The notes: a model not told the origin generated them from the letters alone. Shown: positions 44,401-55,045, counted from the first letter of the stretch. The stretch: 64,000 nucleotides of DNA from Crocodylus rhombifer (GCA_038503035.1 JAVSML010000027.1:2331478-2395477); one strand, 5' to 3'. Made by a program: numbers and translations.

Positions 44401-45474
44401 GTTGGAGAGATAAAAAATTGGCTGATTGGGCACACCTAGAGAGTAGTCATGGACGGGTTGTACTCAACCAGGCAAGAAGTGAGCAGTGGGGTACCCCAGG
44501 GCTTGGTCCTCGGGTCCGCACTGTTTAACATCTTCATCGACGACTTGGACAAGGGGGTGGAAAGCATGCTGTCCAAGTTTGCTGATGACACTAAGATGTG
44601 GAGTGAGGTGGACACAGTTGAAGGGAGAGAGAGGCTGAAAATAGATTTAGACAGACTACAAAAGTGGGCAGATGAGAATAGGATGGGGGTTCAACGTAGA
44701 TAAATCCAGGGTACTGCACCTTGGGAGAAGGAATCCACAACATACATACAGGCTGGGGAGTTCCCCTCTTGAAAGCACAGAGGCAGAACAAGATCTTGGA
44801 GTCTTTATGGACTACAAGATGAAAATGAGCCAACAATGCCTGACCACAGCCAGCAAGGACAGCCACGCCTGGTCATGCATCCAAAGATGCATCTCAAGCT
44901 GGCCCAGAGAGGTGATACTCCCCCTCTGTGTGACTTTGGTCAGGCTGCAATTGGAGTACTGCATCCAGTACTGGGCGCCACACTTTAAAAAGGATGTGGC
45001 CAGCCTGGAGAGGGTTCACAGGAGGGCCACACGCTTGGTGAGAGTGCAGCAGGACAGGCCCTATGAGAAGAGACTGAGGGACCTGAACCTGTTCAGCCTC
45101 AGCAAGAGGAGTCTGAGGGGGGACCTGGTGGCTGCCTACAAACTCATCAGGGGAGATCAGCAGCAAATAGATAGAGCCCTTTTCTCCCCAGCCCCACCTG
45201 GGGTGATGAGAAACAATGTTAATAAGATGATGGAGAATAGGTTTAGGTTAGAGATCAGAAGGTAATATTTTACAGTTAGGGTGGCCAAAATCTGGAACCA
45301 ACTTCCCAGGGAAGTGGTCCTCGCTCCTACCTTGGGCAAATTCAAGAAGAGGTTGGATGATCACCCATCTGGGGTCTTGTGAACCCAGCATTGATTCCTG
45401 CCTGTGGTAGGGGGTCAGACTAGGTCATCTGTTCAGGTCCCTTCTGACCCTAGCTACTATGAAACTATGAAACT
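44400..45474 (+). mobile_element. CR1 LINE inserted in L1-Tx1
   Basis: Starts in the RT with IKNWLIGHT, a stop, then RVVMDGLYSTRQEVSSGVPQ, continues through ALFNIFIDDLD and an intact FADD catalytic box (44578-44589), and after a frameshift through VDKSRVLHLGRRNPQHTY, VTLVRLQLEYCIQYWAPHF and LNLFSLSKRSLRGDLVAAYK (44672-45265). The 3' UTR ends in an octamer-type tail, ACTATGAAACTATGAAAC (45457-45474). The copy is better preserved than the one at 1 kb, with only a few lesions, so it is relatively young. It is 5'-truncated inside the RT. Confidence 0.95.
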
Positions 45475-45697
45475 GCGAGGCTCATGCACTGAGATCCAGG
45501 CACTGTCAACATGCCTTCTGTCTTGAGAAGCTGGTGACCTGGGTGAGGTAGATGTGGGGTGGGATAGGTCCACAGAGTAGAATAGGACACGATAGGCCTT
45601 CCCCTGTCTCTGTAGCCTTGCTTTCCTCTATCGCTTGCTCTCCCACCTATACCCTGTCTATCCTTCCTCTTTTCTCCTGCTTCTGGTTGCCACCACA

Positions 45698-46480
45698 ATT
45701 GCTTCACTGAATACCAATGGCTGCAGGGACCCAGTGAAGTGGAGACAGCCTTCCTGGAGGGTTTGTGGCAGAAGTGGCTGTCAATTGCCTTCCTCCATGA
45801 GACACACAGCAACATGTACAATCAAGCCAACTGGCATGCTGCCTGGAGAGGCCACCTGTTTCTGGGCCACAATACAAAACTCAGTGCCAGGGTGGCAACC
45901 CTCCTGTTGCCACAGCTTCAGTATGACTCAGTGGTGACATCAGAGGCTGTCCCCAGCTGGCTGCTAACTGTCCATGTCACCCTGGCACACCAGAGCCTGC
46001 TCCTCATAAATGTCTACACGCCCACTGATGGGAGGATGAGCATAGCCTTCTTAGACTCTGGGCAACCTCCTGCATGATGCCTGCAAGAGTGATGACCTAC
46101 TTCTCATGGGTGGGAACTTCAGCTGTACCATTGATGTGCAGCTAGACCACATGGGGCCACACCTGCCTTTGGCCCACAAACTGCAGGTCATGCTGGAGGT
46201 GGCAGACGTCATCAATGCCTGGCGCGTCCTCCATGCTGATGCATGCCAATACACCTGGGCAAAGATGAGTGCCAGCGGGATCACCATGGCCCACCTTGAC
46301 CACCTCCACATCACCCAGCACCATCTGCCACTACTGTGCAGCACCCACATTATTCAATCAGGCAGCATGCCCTGGTCTTCTGTGAACTCAACCTGCCTGG
46401 CAGGGCACACACTTCCAGGACTGCTTTGCCCACCTCTGGAGGAGCTGGGAGGCTGCACAAGCAGACTACTTCTCCTGGAG
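45698..46480 (+). pseudogene. L1-Tx1 ORF2 endonuclease domain, broken
   Basis: The APE-like endonuclease nicks target DNA for target-primed reverse transcription. SLNTNGCRDPVK (45704-45739) is the first motif. After a frameshift, SIAFLHETHSN (the E of motif 2) and WHAAWRGHLFLGHN follow; then LLLINVYTPTD near 46010; then MGGNFSC at 46106-46126, where the family has GGDFN, so both catalytic D and N are changed (N and S). YTWAKM and a degraded LDHLHITQ (normally LDRIYVS) follow near 46250-46320. At least two frameshifts. Confidence 0.87.
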
Positions 46481-47479
46481 GCTGTGGTGGGATGTGGGGA
46501 AGATCCAGGTCAAGGTGTTCTGCCAGCAGTATTCCCAGCTGGTGGCCAGTGAGATCCGCTGCCACACCCAGGAGCTGGAGGAGGACATGGCAGAGCTTGA
46601 GGTGGCCCTGCTCTGTGCTGGCAATGATGCAGCACTCCTCAAGAGCCTCCGGTCCCACAAGCAGTGCCTGCAGGAGGTGGCAGAGGGCATGGCCCACGGT
46701 GCAAGGGTGCATGCTTGCTGCCAGGAGCTGGCAGAGGCCGACGCCCCAACCCACTTCTTCTTTGGCCTGGAGAGGCAGCAGGTTGCGGCAAAGGCCTTGG
46801 ACCATCTCAAGACCCCAAAGGGATGGCTGCTCATAAACCTGGGTGAGGTGAGGGGGAACGCTGTCACCTTCTACTGGGACTAGTTTATAGCTGACCCCAC
46901 TTGCCCGGAAGCCACTCAGCAGCTACACGAAGACCTGCCACATCTCTGTGCTTCACACACTGAGTCCCTGAAGCACAAGCTCTCTGGCAGAGCTTGAGGC
47001 TGCTGTGAGAGAGGGGGGCTCACCTTGGGTAGGACCCTGGGCCTTGATGGACTGCCTGTGGAGTTTCAAAAAAACCCTTTTGGCCCCTCATTGGGCCCAG
47101 CCTCCTCTATGTCTTCCATGAGAGCCTCACCGACAGGACGCTGCCAACCAGTTGCCTCTGGGTGATACCCACCTTGTTGCCCAAGAAGGGGAACTTTGGC
47201 TGACTTAAGAACTGGAGGCCAGTCTCCCTTCTGTGTGCAGACTATGAGATCTTGGCAAAGGCACTGGTGAGCCAGCTCTGCACTGTCATGGTGTCTGTCA
47301 TCAGGCCCAAGCAGAACAGGACCATCCAGGACAACCTATTCCTGCTGCATGACTTGCTTATGACTGTGGAGCTCTTTGGTCTGGATGTTGGCCTGGTCTC
47401 TTTGGACCTGGAGAAGGCCTTCGACTGCACCGACCACCAGTACGTGCTCGGTACCCTCGAGGCTTTTGGCTTTGGGCCC
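46481..47479 (+). pseudogene. L1-Tx1 ORF2 linker and RT N-terminal half
   Basis: A linker frame (46494-46883) reads KVFCQQYSQLVASEIRCHTQ, then LEEDMAELEVALL and HFFFGLERQQ, typical of the region between endonuclease and RT in L1-like elements. After stops, LGLDGLPVEF (near 47040), RPVSLLCADYEILAKAL (47218-47268) and RTIQDNLFLLHDLL follow. RT motif A is intact: SLDLEKAFDCTDH (about 47399-47437). The frame stops at the LTR insertion after FGFGP (47479). Confidence 0.88.
47475..47479 (+). repeat. Target-site duplication GGCCC (left)
   Basis: Same 5 bases at 48533-48537, on the other side of the LTR. Confidence 0.88.
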
Positions 47480-48532
47480 TGTGATGGAGTGGGGCCCTAG
47501 GGGTGCCCATGATCTCCCCTAGCACCACCTACCAAGCCAAGTTTGCTTTAAAGCACCCTCATTCTCACCCGCCATGTCTTCTCTTCTTGGTCACAGTTCT
47601 CCTGTTATCACTGTCCCTGCTCTGTCACGGGGTCTCGGTGCAGCTCAGCCTTATGGGCTATGTGTGGCTCCAACCTTCTCTTTACTATGCCCCAAGTCTC
47701 GCTGATGTACCAGATGTTGTTTGGTCTTAGCCACAGCCTCTTGTCTCTCCTCTCTGCACCCTCTGGCACTCTGGCTTTTCCGCAGCCTTGTCTCTCGTTT
47801 CCCCCTTGGCTCTGAGGCATTTCACGCTGCCCCCTTGGCTCTGGGGCATCTCGCGCTCAGGTGGCTGTAGCCGTGCCTGGCCCCAACTCTCCTCCTCGGG
47901 GTCTCGAACCCCCACAGATGGGCTCAGGTGGCCATAGCTGTGCCTGGCCCCTTTGCTCTAGGGCTGGGGTCTGTGCACCCCAAAATGCTGTGCCCTCTCC
48001 GGTGCTGGGGTCCCCACGATACCGTGGGTCCCCTATGAGGCCTCCTCCAACCCCTAATAGCCTCACCCAAACCACCAGTAGTAAACAGTAAACTGAAGAC
48101 TCAAGCCCCTTGGCTATAACATAAACCTAAGCCATCTGGCTATAACAACATTCGAGCCACTCCGGGGCTTCTCCATCTCTCACCAGTATCGCATTGTTCA
48201 GTCATTCAGGCTTCTATCTTTTTGCTCACTCCAGAAGAGCTCCTACCCTTTTGGCTGCCAGCAGGGAACTGCCTGCCTGGCCTCAGCCTGGGTTTAAATG
48301 GGAGCCAGGCCCTGCCCCTTCTGGTCAGCTGACTCCTAACCATTGCCCTAGCAACCAGCACCCGTGCCTCTTTATTACTACTCTGGCTGCCCTGGTAACC
48401 AGCAGCTGGGCTCCCCATGCACTGCTAGGGCTCTCTCCCCAACCTTTCCCACTCTAAGAAGGAGGACACCTACATGCTCTGTGACACACCTCCCCTCTTT
48501 ATAGGAGCAGAACACCAAAGTGTTCTGCAACA
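47480..48532 (-). mobile_element. Solo LTR, family 1, inserted in L1-Tx1 RT
   Basis: On the minus strand it starts TGTTGCAGAACACTTTGGTG and ends GGCCCCACTCCATCACA, with TG/CA termini, 1053 bp and 5-bp target duplication GGCCC. Orientation follows from similarity to the plus-strand copy at 14746-16518 (start TGTAGCAGGGCACTAGGGTG). Shared blocks include GGTGCTGGTTGCTAGGGCAA, GGGGCAGGGCCTGGCT, CAGTTCCCTGCTGGCAGC, GGGTGAGGCTATTAGGGGTT and two GGGGCCAGGCAC blocks. A TATA-like TTTAAA is at 48293-48298. This copy has no 40-bp array. No internal region, so it is a solo LTR. Confidence 0.9.
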
Positions 48533-48537
48533 GGCCC
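48533..48537 (+). repeat. Target-site duplication GGCCC (right)
   Basis: Partner of 47475-47479. The RT codon phase is the same on both sides. Confidence 0.88.
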
Positions 48538-49880
48538 TTTTTCATTGCAGCGCTCCGGGTCATGTATCAAGACACCTCCAGCCTGCTGAAGGTGAATGGC
48601 ATGCTGTGTGCTCCATTCCCGGTGTATTGGGGCATGCTGTATGCCTTGGCCATTGAACCACTGCTAAACATTCTGCAATGCCACCTGACTGGCTTAGCCC
48701 TGCCACTGGCAGCAGCATTGGGCCTGACCACCGGCCCCCAATCCGGCTGACAGCATACACAGACAGTGTGACAGTCTTCCTGGGCAGCCATGAGGATGTG
48801 CAGGTCCTGGTGGACTGCCAGCACATCTACGAGCTCACCTTGATGGCCCACATCAACTGGGGCAAGAGCAACACACCCCTGTTCAGGGTGTGGGATAGCA
48901 CACTGCCCCCACACTTGCCAAGGTGCCTCACCTGGTGCCAGGAAGGGCTCAAAGCCCTGGGGGTGTTCCTGGGGTGCCGGTCTTTGTGGACCGCAACTGG
49001 CAGGACCTGGTGGAAGGGGTGGAGGCCCGCCTTCAGCATTCGCATTGGCGCCTGCCCACCCTTTCCTACCCTACCGTGACCAGGTTCCTCATCACCAACT
49101 ACCTGGTGGTGACCCTGTGGCACCAGTGCGCTGTGCTGGACCCCCCACCAGGGCTGCTTGAGAGGCTGCAGTGGCTCCTGGTGGACCTCTTTTGGAACAG
49201 ATGCCACTGTCTCCCACAAGCCACCCTCTACCTGTCCACTACTGAGGGGGGCCAGGGCCTGACCAACCTGGCCAGCAGAGTGGCTGCCTACTGCCTGCAA
49301 GCCCTCCAGTGGCTCCTGTATGCCAAGGGCCACCTCCCATGGCAGCAGCTGGCATGACGGTTCTTGCACTGGGTGGGGGTCCTTGGCTTTGACCAGTAGC
49401 TGTTCATGCTGGACCTTACCTTCCTGAACGGGGTCTATTGCAGCATGGTGCAGTCCCGGTGAGCTGCCTTCTACCTTTTCCCCCAGGCCATGTGCCTGCA
49501 GTTCCCACAGCTGCTTCTGGAGCCCCGGCCTACAATCCAGCCCTGCAGCATGCAATGCCAAGTCTGGCCTCTGCCAGCCTCATGGCTGCCCTCATCAAGG
49601 GATACACCACCCACCTGGGGCACCTTCTGGACCCTGTTCAGTCAAGCTGGCTATTGGCTGAGGCTCTGGCTGCCCAGCTGACCCTGCACTCTGTCCACAC
49701 TGTGAGCTGGCTTCTGTGGGCCATTAGGGCCGCCCTCCCTGATGGAGGTGGTGTCCACCCTGGAAGGCTACCTCCAGCTGCATTGGGCCCTCCCTTCCAT
49801 GGACACCACCTTCCCGCTGCTGCCAGTCAGTCCGCTTTGCCCATGCAGGCCAGCCCCTGATGTCCTGAGGACCCACTGAG
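48538..49880 (+). pseudogene. L1-Tx1 ORF2 RT C-terminal half and tail, broken
   Basis: FFIAALRVMYQDTSSLLKVN continues the RT directly from FGFGP. The block that in this family reads RQGCPLSG is deleted (PFPVYWGMLYALAIEPLL, about 48616-48669). The catalytic YADD box has become YTDS (48756-48767). The thumb/connection region is open at 48923-49357 with LPTLSYPTVTRFLITNYLVV, LQWLLVDLFWNRCH and GGQGLTNLASRVAAYCLQAL. A stop-ridden C-terminal region ends with ALPSMDTTFPLLPVSP near 49790-49835. Confidence 0.88.
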
Positions 49881-50234
49881 CATCCCTGCTGTGGAGCTGT
49901 ATATATGTATATGTATATATGTATGTATTTCTTTGTTCATTTTTTGTCTAGAGTGTGAGGGCAGGCCCTGTGGGCTGTCAGCCCGTCTCATCGTTTATGC
50001 CTGGCCTCATGGGCCCACTTGCCTGTCTCACTACCTCCCCCCCCCCCGTTTATTTACTTTGTTGCAATGTATACTTGTTAAAAAAGACCATGGACTAGAC
50101 TGTGTGGGCAGGCCTTAAAGGCCATGAGTCCAGGCTTTGTCCTTGAGGCCCAGACCTTTGGGCCAACTTGTAGTGTCTTTACTGCCCACCATTTGTCACC
50201 CTCCCTAGAATAAACATTTTTAAAAGTCAAAGTC
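49881..50234 (+). other. L1-Tx1 3' UTR with AATAAA
   Basis: Contains a (TATG)n tract (49892-49926), an 11-base C run (50037-50047) and a poly(A) signal AATAAA at 50209-50214, ending TTTTTAAAAGTCAAAGTC. The end resembles that of the 37-38 kb copy. Confidence 0.75.
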
Positions 50235-50281
50235 TTTTTTCTTTTTCTTTTTCTTTTTCTTTTTCTTTTTCTTTTTTTTTC
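50235..50281. repeat. (TTTTTC)n microsatellite at L1-Tx1 3' end
   Basis: CTTTTT repeated about seven times directly after the element's 3' terminus. Confidence 0.93.
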
Positions 50282-50850
50282 TGCTGCACAGTCAGATAAT
50301 AGGAAACAGACTTTTTTTCCTGCAAGACACTATTATTAAGTCACTCCCTGTTTGAAAAAGGGAAGACTGGAGAAAGGAGTGAAAAGTTACCCTTACATGC
50401 TCACTACCTTTATTATTAAAGAATATATCTTCCTTCATCAATCAACTCTGATGACATGATGTAGGACTTAAATCTAGAAAGAATGCAGAAGTAAAGGTCT
50501 TCTATGATGTGACTTTTATTACACACAGCTTTTGCATTAGGGTTCTTCAAACAGAAATTCAGCAAGCCCATTTTATTTAGGTAGGGGGTTGTGATCAATT
50601 CAAAAGGACTATTATTTTAGTTCTGATAGGTAGTAAATTCCGCCCCCCCCGGGAAAATGCTGGAATCTTAAAAAAACTATTTATATTTTCATATCCTAGG
50701 GTGAATATGAACGTTGTAGAATAAAGTTCATTTTAGAACAAATTGGATCATGAAGTGGAAGAAAAGAGGAGGGAGATAGGGTTTGTTTTTAAAAAGCAGA
50801 GGGTTAATACTGGAGAGTCTAGAGATTCTTTAGCAGAGGTGCTTTAATAT
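50282..50850. other. Unique sequence without gene
   Basis: Nothing recognised; C run near 50642-50649. Confidence 0.5.
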
Positions 50851-50854
50851 CAAA

Positions 50855-51170
50855 GATCTGGAAGAAGGTAAATATTGAGGTGTCACAGTTTGCAGATGAC
50901 AACATTCTTTTGTTTATTCAAAACTAGAGAAGAACATGAAAAACTTCAGGAGGCACTAACCAAGTCATGTAAAAAGGCAGTTCAATGACAGTTAAAATGT
51001 GTTATTGATAAATGAAACCTAATGCACATTTGAAGGAATCAATTTTTACCCATTTGTGCACATGCTTCTGCAACTCTGACGACCAAGGAAAAAGACCCAG
51101 TCATCACAATTTGCAGCAAATGACACGTTCTACGTATATAAAATATGCAGAGGTATTTGATGCAACATTG
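50855..51170 (+). mobile_element. Old CR1/L3-like RT remnant
   Basis: The frame VSQFADDNILLFIQ, then EKLQEALTKSCKKAVQ, matches the CR1 pattern around the FADD box (kFADDTkl ... LQkDLdrL..W). Stops interrupt it and the remainder is diverged. Confidence 0.7.
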
Positions 51171-51214
51171 TAATGTAGTGATATTTTAAATCAGCAATTG
51201 ATTGTAGAGTTTTT

Positions 51215-51540
51215 GCCTGCAATTTAGTGCTGATGATCTTGAGATTAAGCTACACAAATGTCACTTCGGAGATCTGAGTTCAATTCTCTATTCTCTGTCC
51301 AAGACTGCCTCTCTGACCTTAAGCAAATCACTTAATCTTCCCATGCCAGAGTTCCTCATCTGTAAAATTAAGGTAATAATCTTTCCTTTGTTCTAATGCT
51401 TTCTGCCTTGTCCATTTAGATTGTAAAATTTTTGAAACAGGGAGTCTCCCTTGCTCTGAGTTTGTACACTGGTTAGCACGGTGGGCATCTGATTTCAGTT
51501 AAGGCCTCTGGGTGTTAGTATGGTATAAAGAATGCATTTG
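51215..51540 (+). mobile_element. MIR-type CORE-SINE
   Basis: B-box-like GATCTGAGTTCAATTCTC near 51271, core CCTTAAGCAAATCACTTAAT and GAGTTCCTCATCTGTAAAAT (51317-51368), followed by a 3' part with TTTAGATTGTAAAATTTTTG and GGCCTCTGGGTGTTAGTATG, as seen in amniote SINEs with an L3-like tail. Old and diverged. Confidence 0.8.
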
Positions 51541-52370
51541 TAAAAAGCAAAAAAAAGATTTGGATGATTAAGGAATTCCATAGACAGTCATACTTTAATG
51601 CATGATATACTGTACAATAGCCATGTCTTTCTTGACACTTAGCACAATTTATGCAAATACTTATGTATATATGCCTTTTTTTAGGTCAGGGAGTTCTCTC
51701 TGTTGGTTGCAGCAAATGGGTGCTGCATGTGCACATAATAGTGAAAATTAGTATACCTTTAGTGTGTATTACCAACACTCTGGCTAAATACAGACCTTCA
51801 AGAAGCCTAAGGTGGAAGCAATCTAATGTACGCGGGTTTCTGTAAACTGTGTAGGTGAGGTTGGGAGAGAAAAGAACACACATTCACCCTTTAGTGTGGC
51901 ATATGTGCAGACTTCCCGCAGTGGTTGAGGCCAGCAGGCTGGAAGCGCTCTCACACACCTCTCACCATGCCCCGTGGCTCCCCAGGCTGCCAGAGAACAC
52001 TACTCCTGCTTGACTGCCAGGTACAGGTGATCATGCCCCCAAGCCATCACCATAGACCCTGCCCCATGCCCAACCCTACACTTTCAAGAGAGCCATTATA
52101 CACATGTACAAACACACACATAAACTCACACAAAGACATGTTTGTTCAGTAGAGTAACCCTGTCATGCTCATGTTACAAGAAAAAATGTACACTTTATTT
52201 ATACATAAACAATTCTTCCTCAAAGAAGTTCTTTGGCTCCTTCTTAAACTAGCATCTCTCTCTGTTCGCTGCTGAGCTGCTTCTTTCTCTCAGAGCGGGG
52301 CAGCATGGCATGCCCAGTAGCCCACCATTTGGAGCCCCAGCAAATGGCAAGTGATGGCAGGAGTCCTGTG
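51541..52370. other. Unique sequence without gene
   Basis: Nothing recognised. Confidence 0.5.
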
Positions 52371-52374
52371 GTCC

Positions 52375-52640
52375 TGGGGCATTTTTAGATGCGTGTGCAA
52401 GGCAGCACCCGACACTTTTGAAAGCGCCCAGTGCTGTGTTGCATTCATTTGTATAAACGGTGAAATGCACGCCAGTGCTGAGAAAATGGCAGTGCACTTT
52501 TGAACTAAAACACATCAAAAGTGTTTTAGTTCAAAAGCACACCATTGCCATTTTCCCAGAGCTGATGCGCATTTTGCCATTTATACAAATGCAAGCAATG
52601 CGGCACCAAGCATGTCAGCTTGCGTACAGGGTAGACTCAA
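52375..52640. mobile_element. Palindromic MITE
   Basis: Two arms of roughly 90 bp (about 52425-52513 and 52521-52610) are inverted copies around a 7-bp loop. GAACTAAAACAC and GTGTTTTAGTTC at the centre match perfectly. Further out, TTTGTATAAACGGTGAAATG pairs with CATTTTGCCATTTATACAAA. The outer end GGGCATTTTTAGATGCGTGT resembles family B ends. Non-coding; open frames here are incidental. Confidence 0.82.
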
Positions 52641-52644
52641 TTCA

Positions 52645-53035
52645 TCAAATCTGCTCCGACATGCTGAATTTCTGGGACATCACAGCATGAAAACATATGT
52701 GTATAATGCCAAGGTTCCTACTGCTGTGTATAAATACCCAAGGTTCCCTACTACATGTCACGGGGCTGCTGGACACCTTTTGCCATTCGCTGGAACTCTG
52801 AGGGGCCTGATCCTTCCTGTGTGGAGTGCCCTCCACTCCTCCCCCCTCACCACCTAGGGACATTGTATAAAGATAGAAAAATAGTGAGCTACGGGCACCT
52901 CCCCCCCACTTCTGACAGACAGCTGGCTACATGCAGGAAGTGGAGCTGGGCAGAGGGACTGTTCTGACTTGACTCTGAGCACCCAGGGACAGGGTCGGCT
53001 AGGTGCTTGCCCGGAGCAGCTGAGTGCAGGCCAGC
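52645..53035. other. No gene seen
   Basis: Moderately G+C-rich, C-run near 52902-52909. Nothing recognised. Confidence 0.45.
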
Positions 53036-53039
53036 TACT

Positions 53040-53292
53040 CGCATGCCTCCCTGCAAGGCAGGGTTAGTGGTAAGGTGCAGAGAAGCCTGGGATGCTGGCA
53101 AACAATGGCCTAATTTGAGTCAGTAGGGGATCTGATACAGAAGTTCAATATACCAGCCTAATCTAAATCAATTTAGTTGGAGATCACAATGATCAAGCTC
53201 GATCTTAGACTGGGGTCTGCCCTTTTAAAACCAGTCTATGTGTTCAGTTATACTGGTTTATGTAATGTCTGTACCTGGCCTCTATGAAGCCT
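53040..53292. repeat. Unnamed dispersed repeat (family D), copy 1
   Basis: Shares with 63700-63955, in order: GCCTGGGATGCTGG, CCTAATTTGAGTCA, GATACAGAAGTTCAATATAC, a GATCAAGCTCGATCTTAGAC-like block, and TGTAATGTCTGTACCTGGCCT. Probably a DNA transposon derivative; family not identified. Confidence 0.65.
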
Positions 53293-53585
53293 TAAATGTA
53301 TCTAAATCTATAACACCCATCCAGTGAAGCAGAACACAATAGTTATCACCAAAAAACAAACTGAAGTGGGATATAGTGCTTTAACCGGGAGAATATTTCA
53401 GGGACAATCTTTACAGGAAAAATAAACCTGTATATTTTCTACAGGATTTAATGAAGAGAAAGTGCAAAGAACATTGCTAAATAGTGGACAAGTCAAGTGG
53501 GGATTTAGAAAATTGCAATAGGAATACTGAACCAGCATTTGGAAATTTTCTTCATCAAGTGTGATATAATATCTTTTGAAGCTAG
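53293..53585. other. Unique sequence without gene
   Basis: Nothing recognised. Confidence 0.45.
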
Positions 53586-53589
53586 TGGG

Positions 53590-53690
53590 CATATTACTGG
53601 GTAAAATTCTATGGCCTATGTTATTTAGGAGTCAGACTAGATGATCATAATGGTGCTTTTAAATCTTAAAATCTATGCCTCTATTAAATA
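53590..53690 (+). mobile_element. CR1 LINE 3' end, old subfamily
   Basis: GGCCTATGTTATTTAGGAGT, CAGACTAGATGATCATAATG, then CTTAAAATCTATG is the plus-strand 3' terminus of an older CR1 subfamily. Confidence 0.85.
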
Positions 53691-54815
53691 CTTTCAACTT
53701 CTCTCAGTATTACACCGAGCTGTTTAAAGTTAATATTTATTCCTGGCGAGAATATAATGCTTGATTAGAACAATATTCCTCTTTTATTTAGAAGCTACTG
53801 TTTTTATTAAATGCAATTACTTTCTCCTATAGCTTTATACTGAGGGTAGCTTCAGATTTAGAATAGCTTTTGTGAAATGTAATCGCTTTCCCTAGTGGCT
53901 TGCAGGGTAAAGGCATGGCTATTAAATGAGGGGAGTTAATAAAGGATGGCAGCTTTTACTGAAAACCATATGGGAAAGTTAAAGCTGCTAACTAACTGAG
54001 GAGAGCTATTAATAGAGTGAGTCTTCCAAAGTGAAGCTTTACAGTAGACCTAGTTTAATGTTAGTTTTCAGACTGTGTTCAAGCAATGCTTTTGTTCTGC
54101 ATCTCACATGCTTTGCACCTACAGCTTGTCAAGAATCTTTTGATTAGACATTTTTACATCAGAAACGTTCATCAGGTCTAGGGTAGAATTTCTGGGTAGA
54201 ACAGGAGAGAAAATGCAAGAGACCAATCACACAGCACCTAGTAGCCTGTTTAGGGCACACACCCGATATAGGGAGAACCGAGACTCTGCTCTAAATTACG
54301 AAGAGTAGGGATTTGTATCTGGGTCTCCTACATCCCATATGACATCTCTAAACACAGAGCTATTGAGCAGCTCTCCTGCTGACCCAATGAATATTTATTT
54401 TTTTGTTCAAAATAGAATAGTTCCAACAGCAGAAGCTGAAAAAGCCCCACCTCAGAGTATTCCATGGCTCTGCTCTCTTGATTTCGATCAACATCAAAAT
54501 AAGAACAAATGTCATGTCCTCAACATTTTTTGCAAAATATCATCTTTCTTATACCCAGATCAATAGGGCTTAAAGTGATCACTGAATTTTCAAAACAAAA
54601 AAAAATGAAGGTGTGGAGAATGGAGCGGAGGTGCTTAACAGATAAAGGCTATAAAAATAAGGATAATTTGGGGATCCAAATAAGGGTAAAATTGGACACA
54701 GTAAATCATAGGCAGTTAGGCTTCAATAAATAAAGCTGATTTTAGGGCAAGAATGTATTTTTAAAAATGCAAAGTACTACAGTTATGTTAAGTAGATCAA
54801 ACTAGACCTACCGGC
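53691..54815. other. Unique sequence without gene
   Basis: Nothing recognised as a gene or repeat. 53700-54060 is free of repeats and of homopolymers; no function can be read from it. Confidence 0.45.
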
Positions 54816-54819
54816 TGGC

Positions 54820-55045
54820 CACACGCTGAAGCGCCTTCATTCCCCAGCCAGACCCATTACTTTTTAAATGTGTGCTATGGCTCACAAAACAATGCTGCCA
54901 CAGGATGATACTTGTGTTTAGTGGGGCTACCCTGCAGTGGCATTAGTCTACAGCAGCCCAATAGGGTTGGACGTGTAGATGGTGACATTTTACTGTGGAG
55001 TTAGTCAGCTCCACTGTAAACATCTCAAGTAAACATGCCCACTGA
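54820..55045. mobile_element. Degraded family B-like MITE
   Basis: Contains GGACGTGTAGATGGTGACAT, CTGTGGAGTTAGTCAGCTCC and an AACATGCCCACTG right end. Left end unclear. Confidence 0.4.

Larger units (their letters stand above)
43200..50234 (+). mobile_element. L1-Tx1 LINE, near-complete, interrupted twice
   Basis: Order: ORF1 with CCHC knuckle (43.2-44.4 kb), CR1 insertion (44.40-45.47 kb), apurinic-type endonuclease (45.70-46.4 kb), reverse transcriptase (46.9-49.4 kb, split by a solo LTR at 47480-48532), C-terminal region (49.4-49.86 kb), 3' UTR with AATAAA (50209-50214), end TTTTTAAAAGTCAAAGTC. Without the two insertions it would be about 4.9 kb. Stops, frameshifts and lost catalytic residues show it is dead. 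A second, older copy lies at 37.04-38.40 kb. Confidence 0.93.

Noticed and set aside
44400..44440. AYTVGEIKNWLIGHT as the C-terminus of L1-Tx1 ORF1
   Set aside because: KNWLIGHT followed by RVVMDGLYSTRQEV is the CR1 RT pattern (NWL-GRTQRVVV), so the CR1 begins here and the ORF1 ends earlier.
48827..49561. 244-residue minus-strand frame, the longest in the window
   Set aside because: It is the antisense shadow of the L1-Tx1 RT, whose plus-strand frame has family motifs. The minus frame has none.
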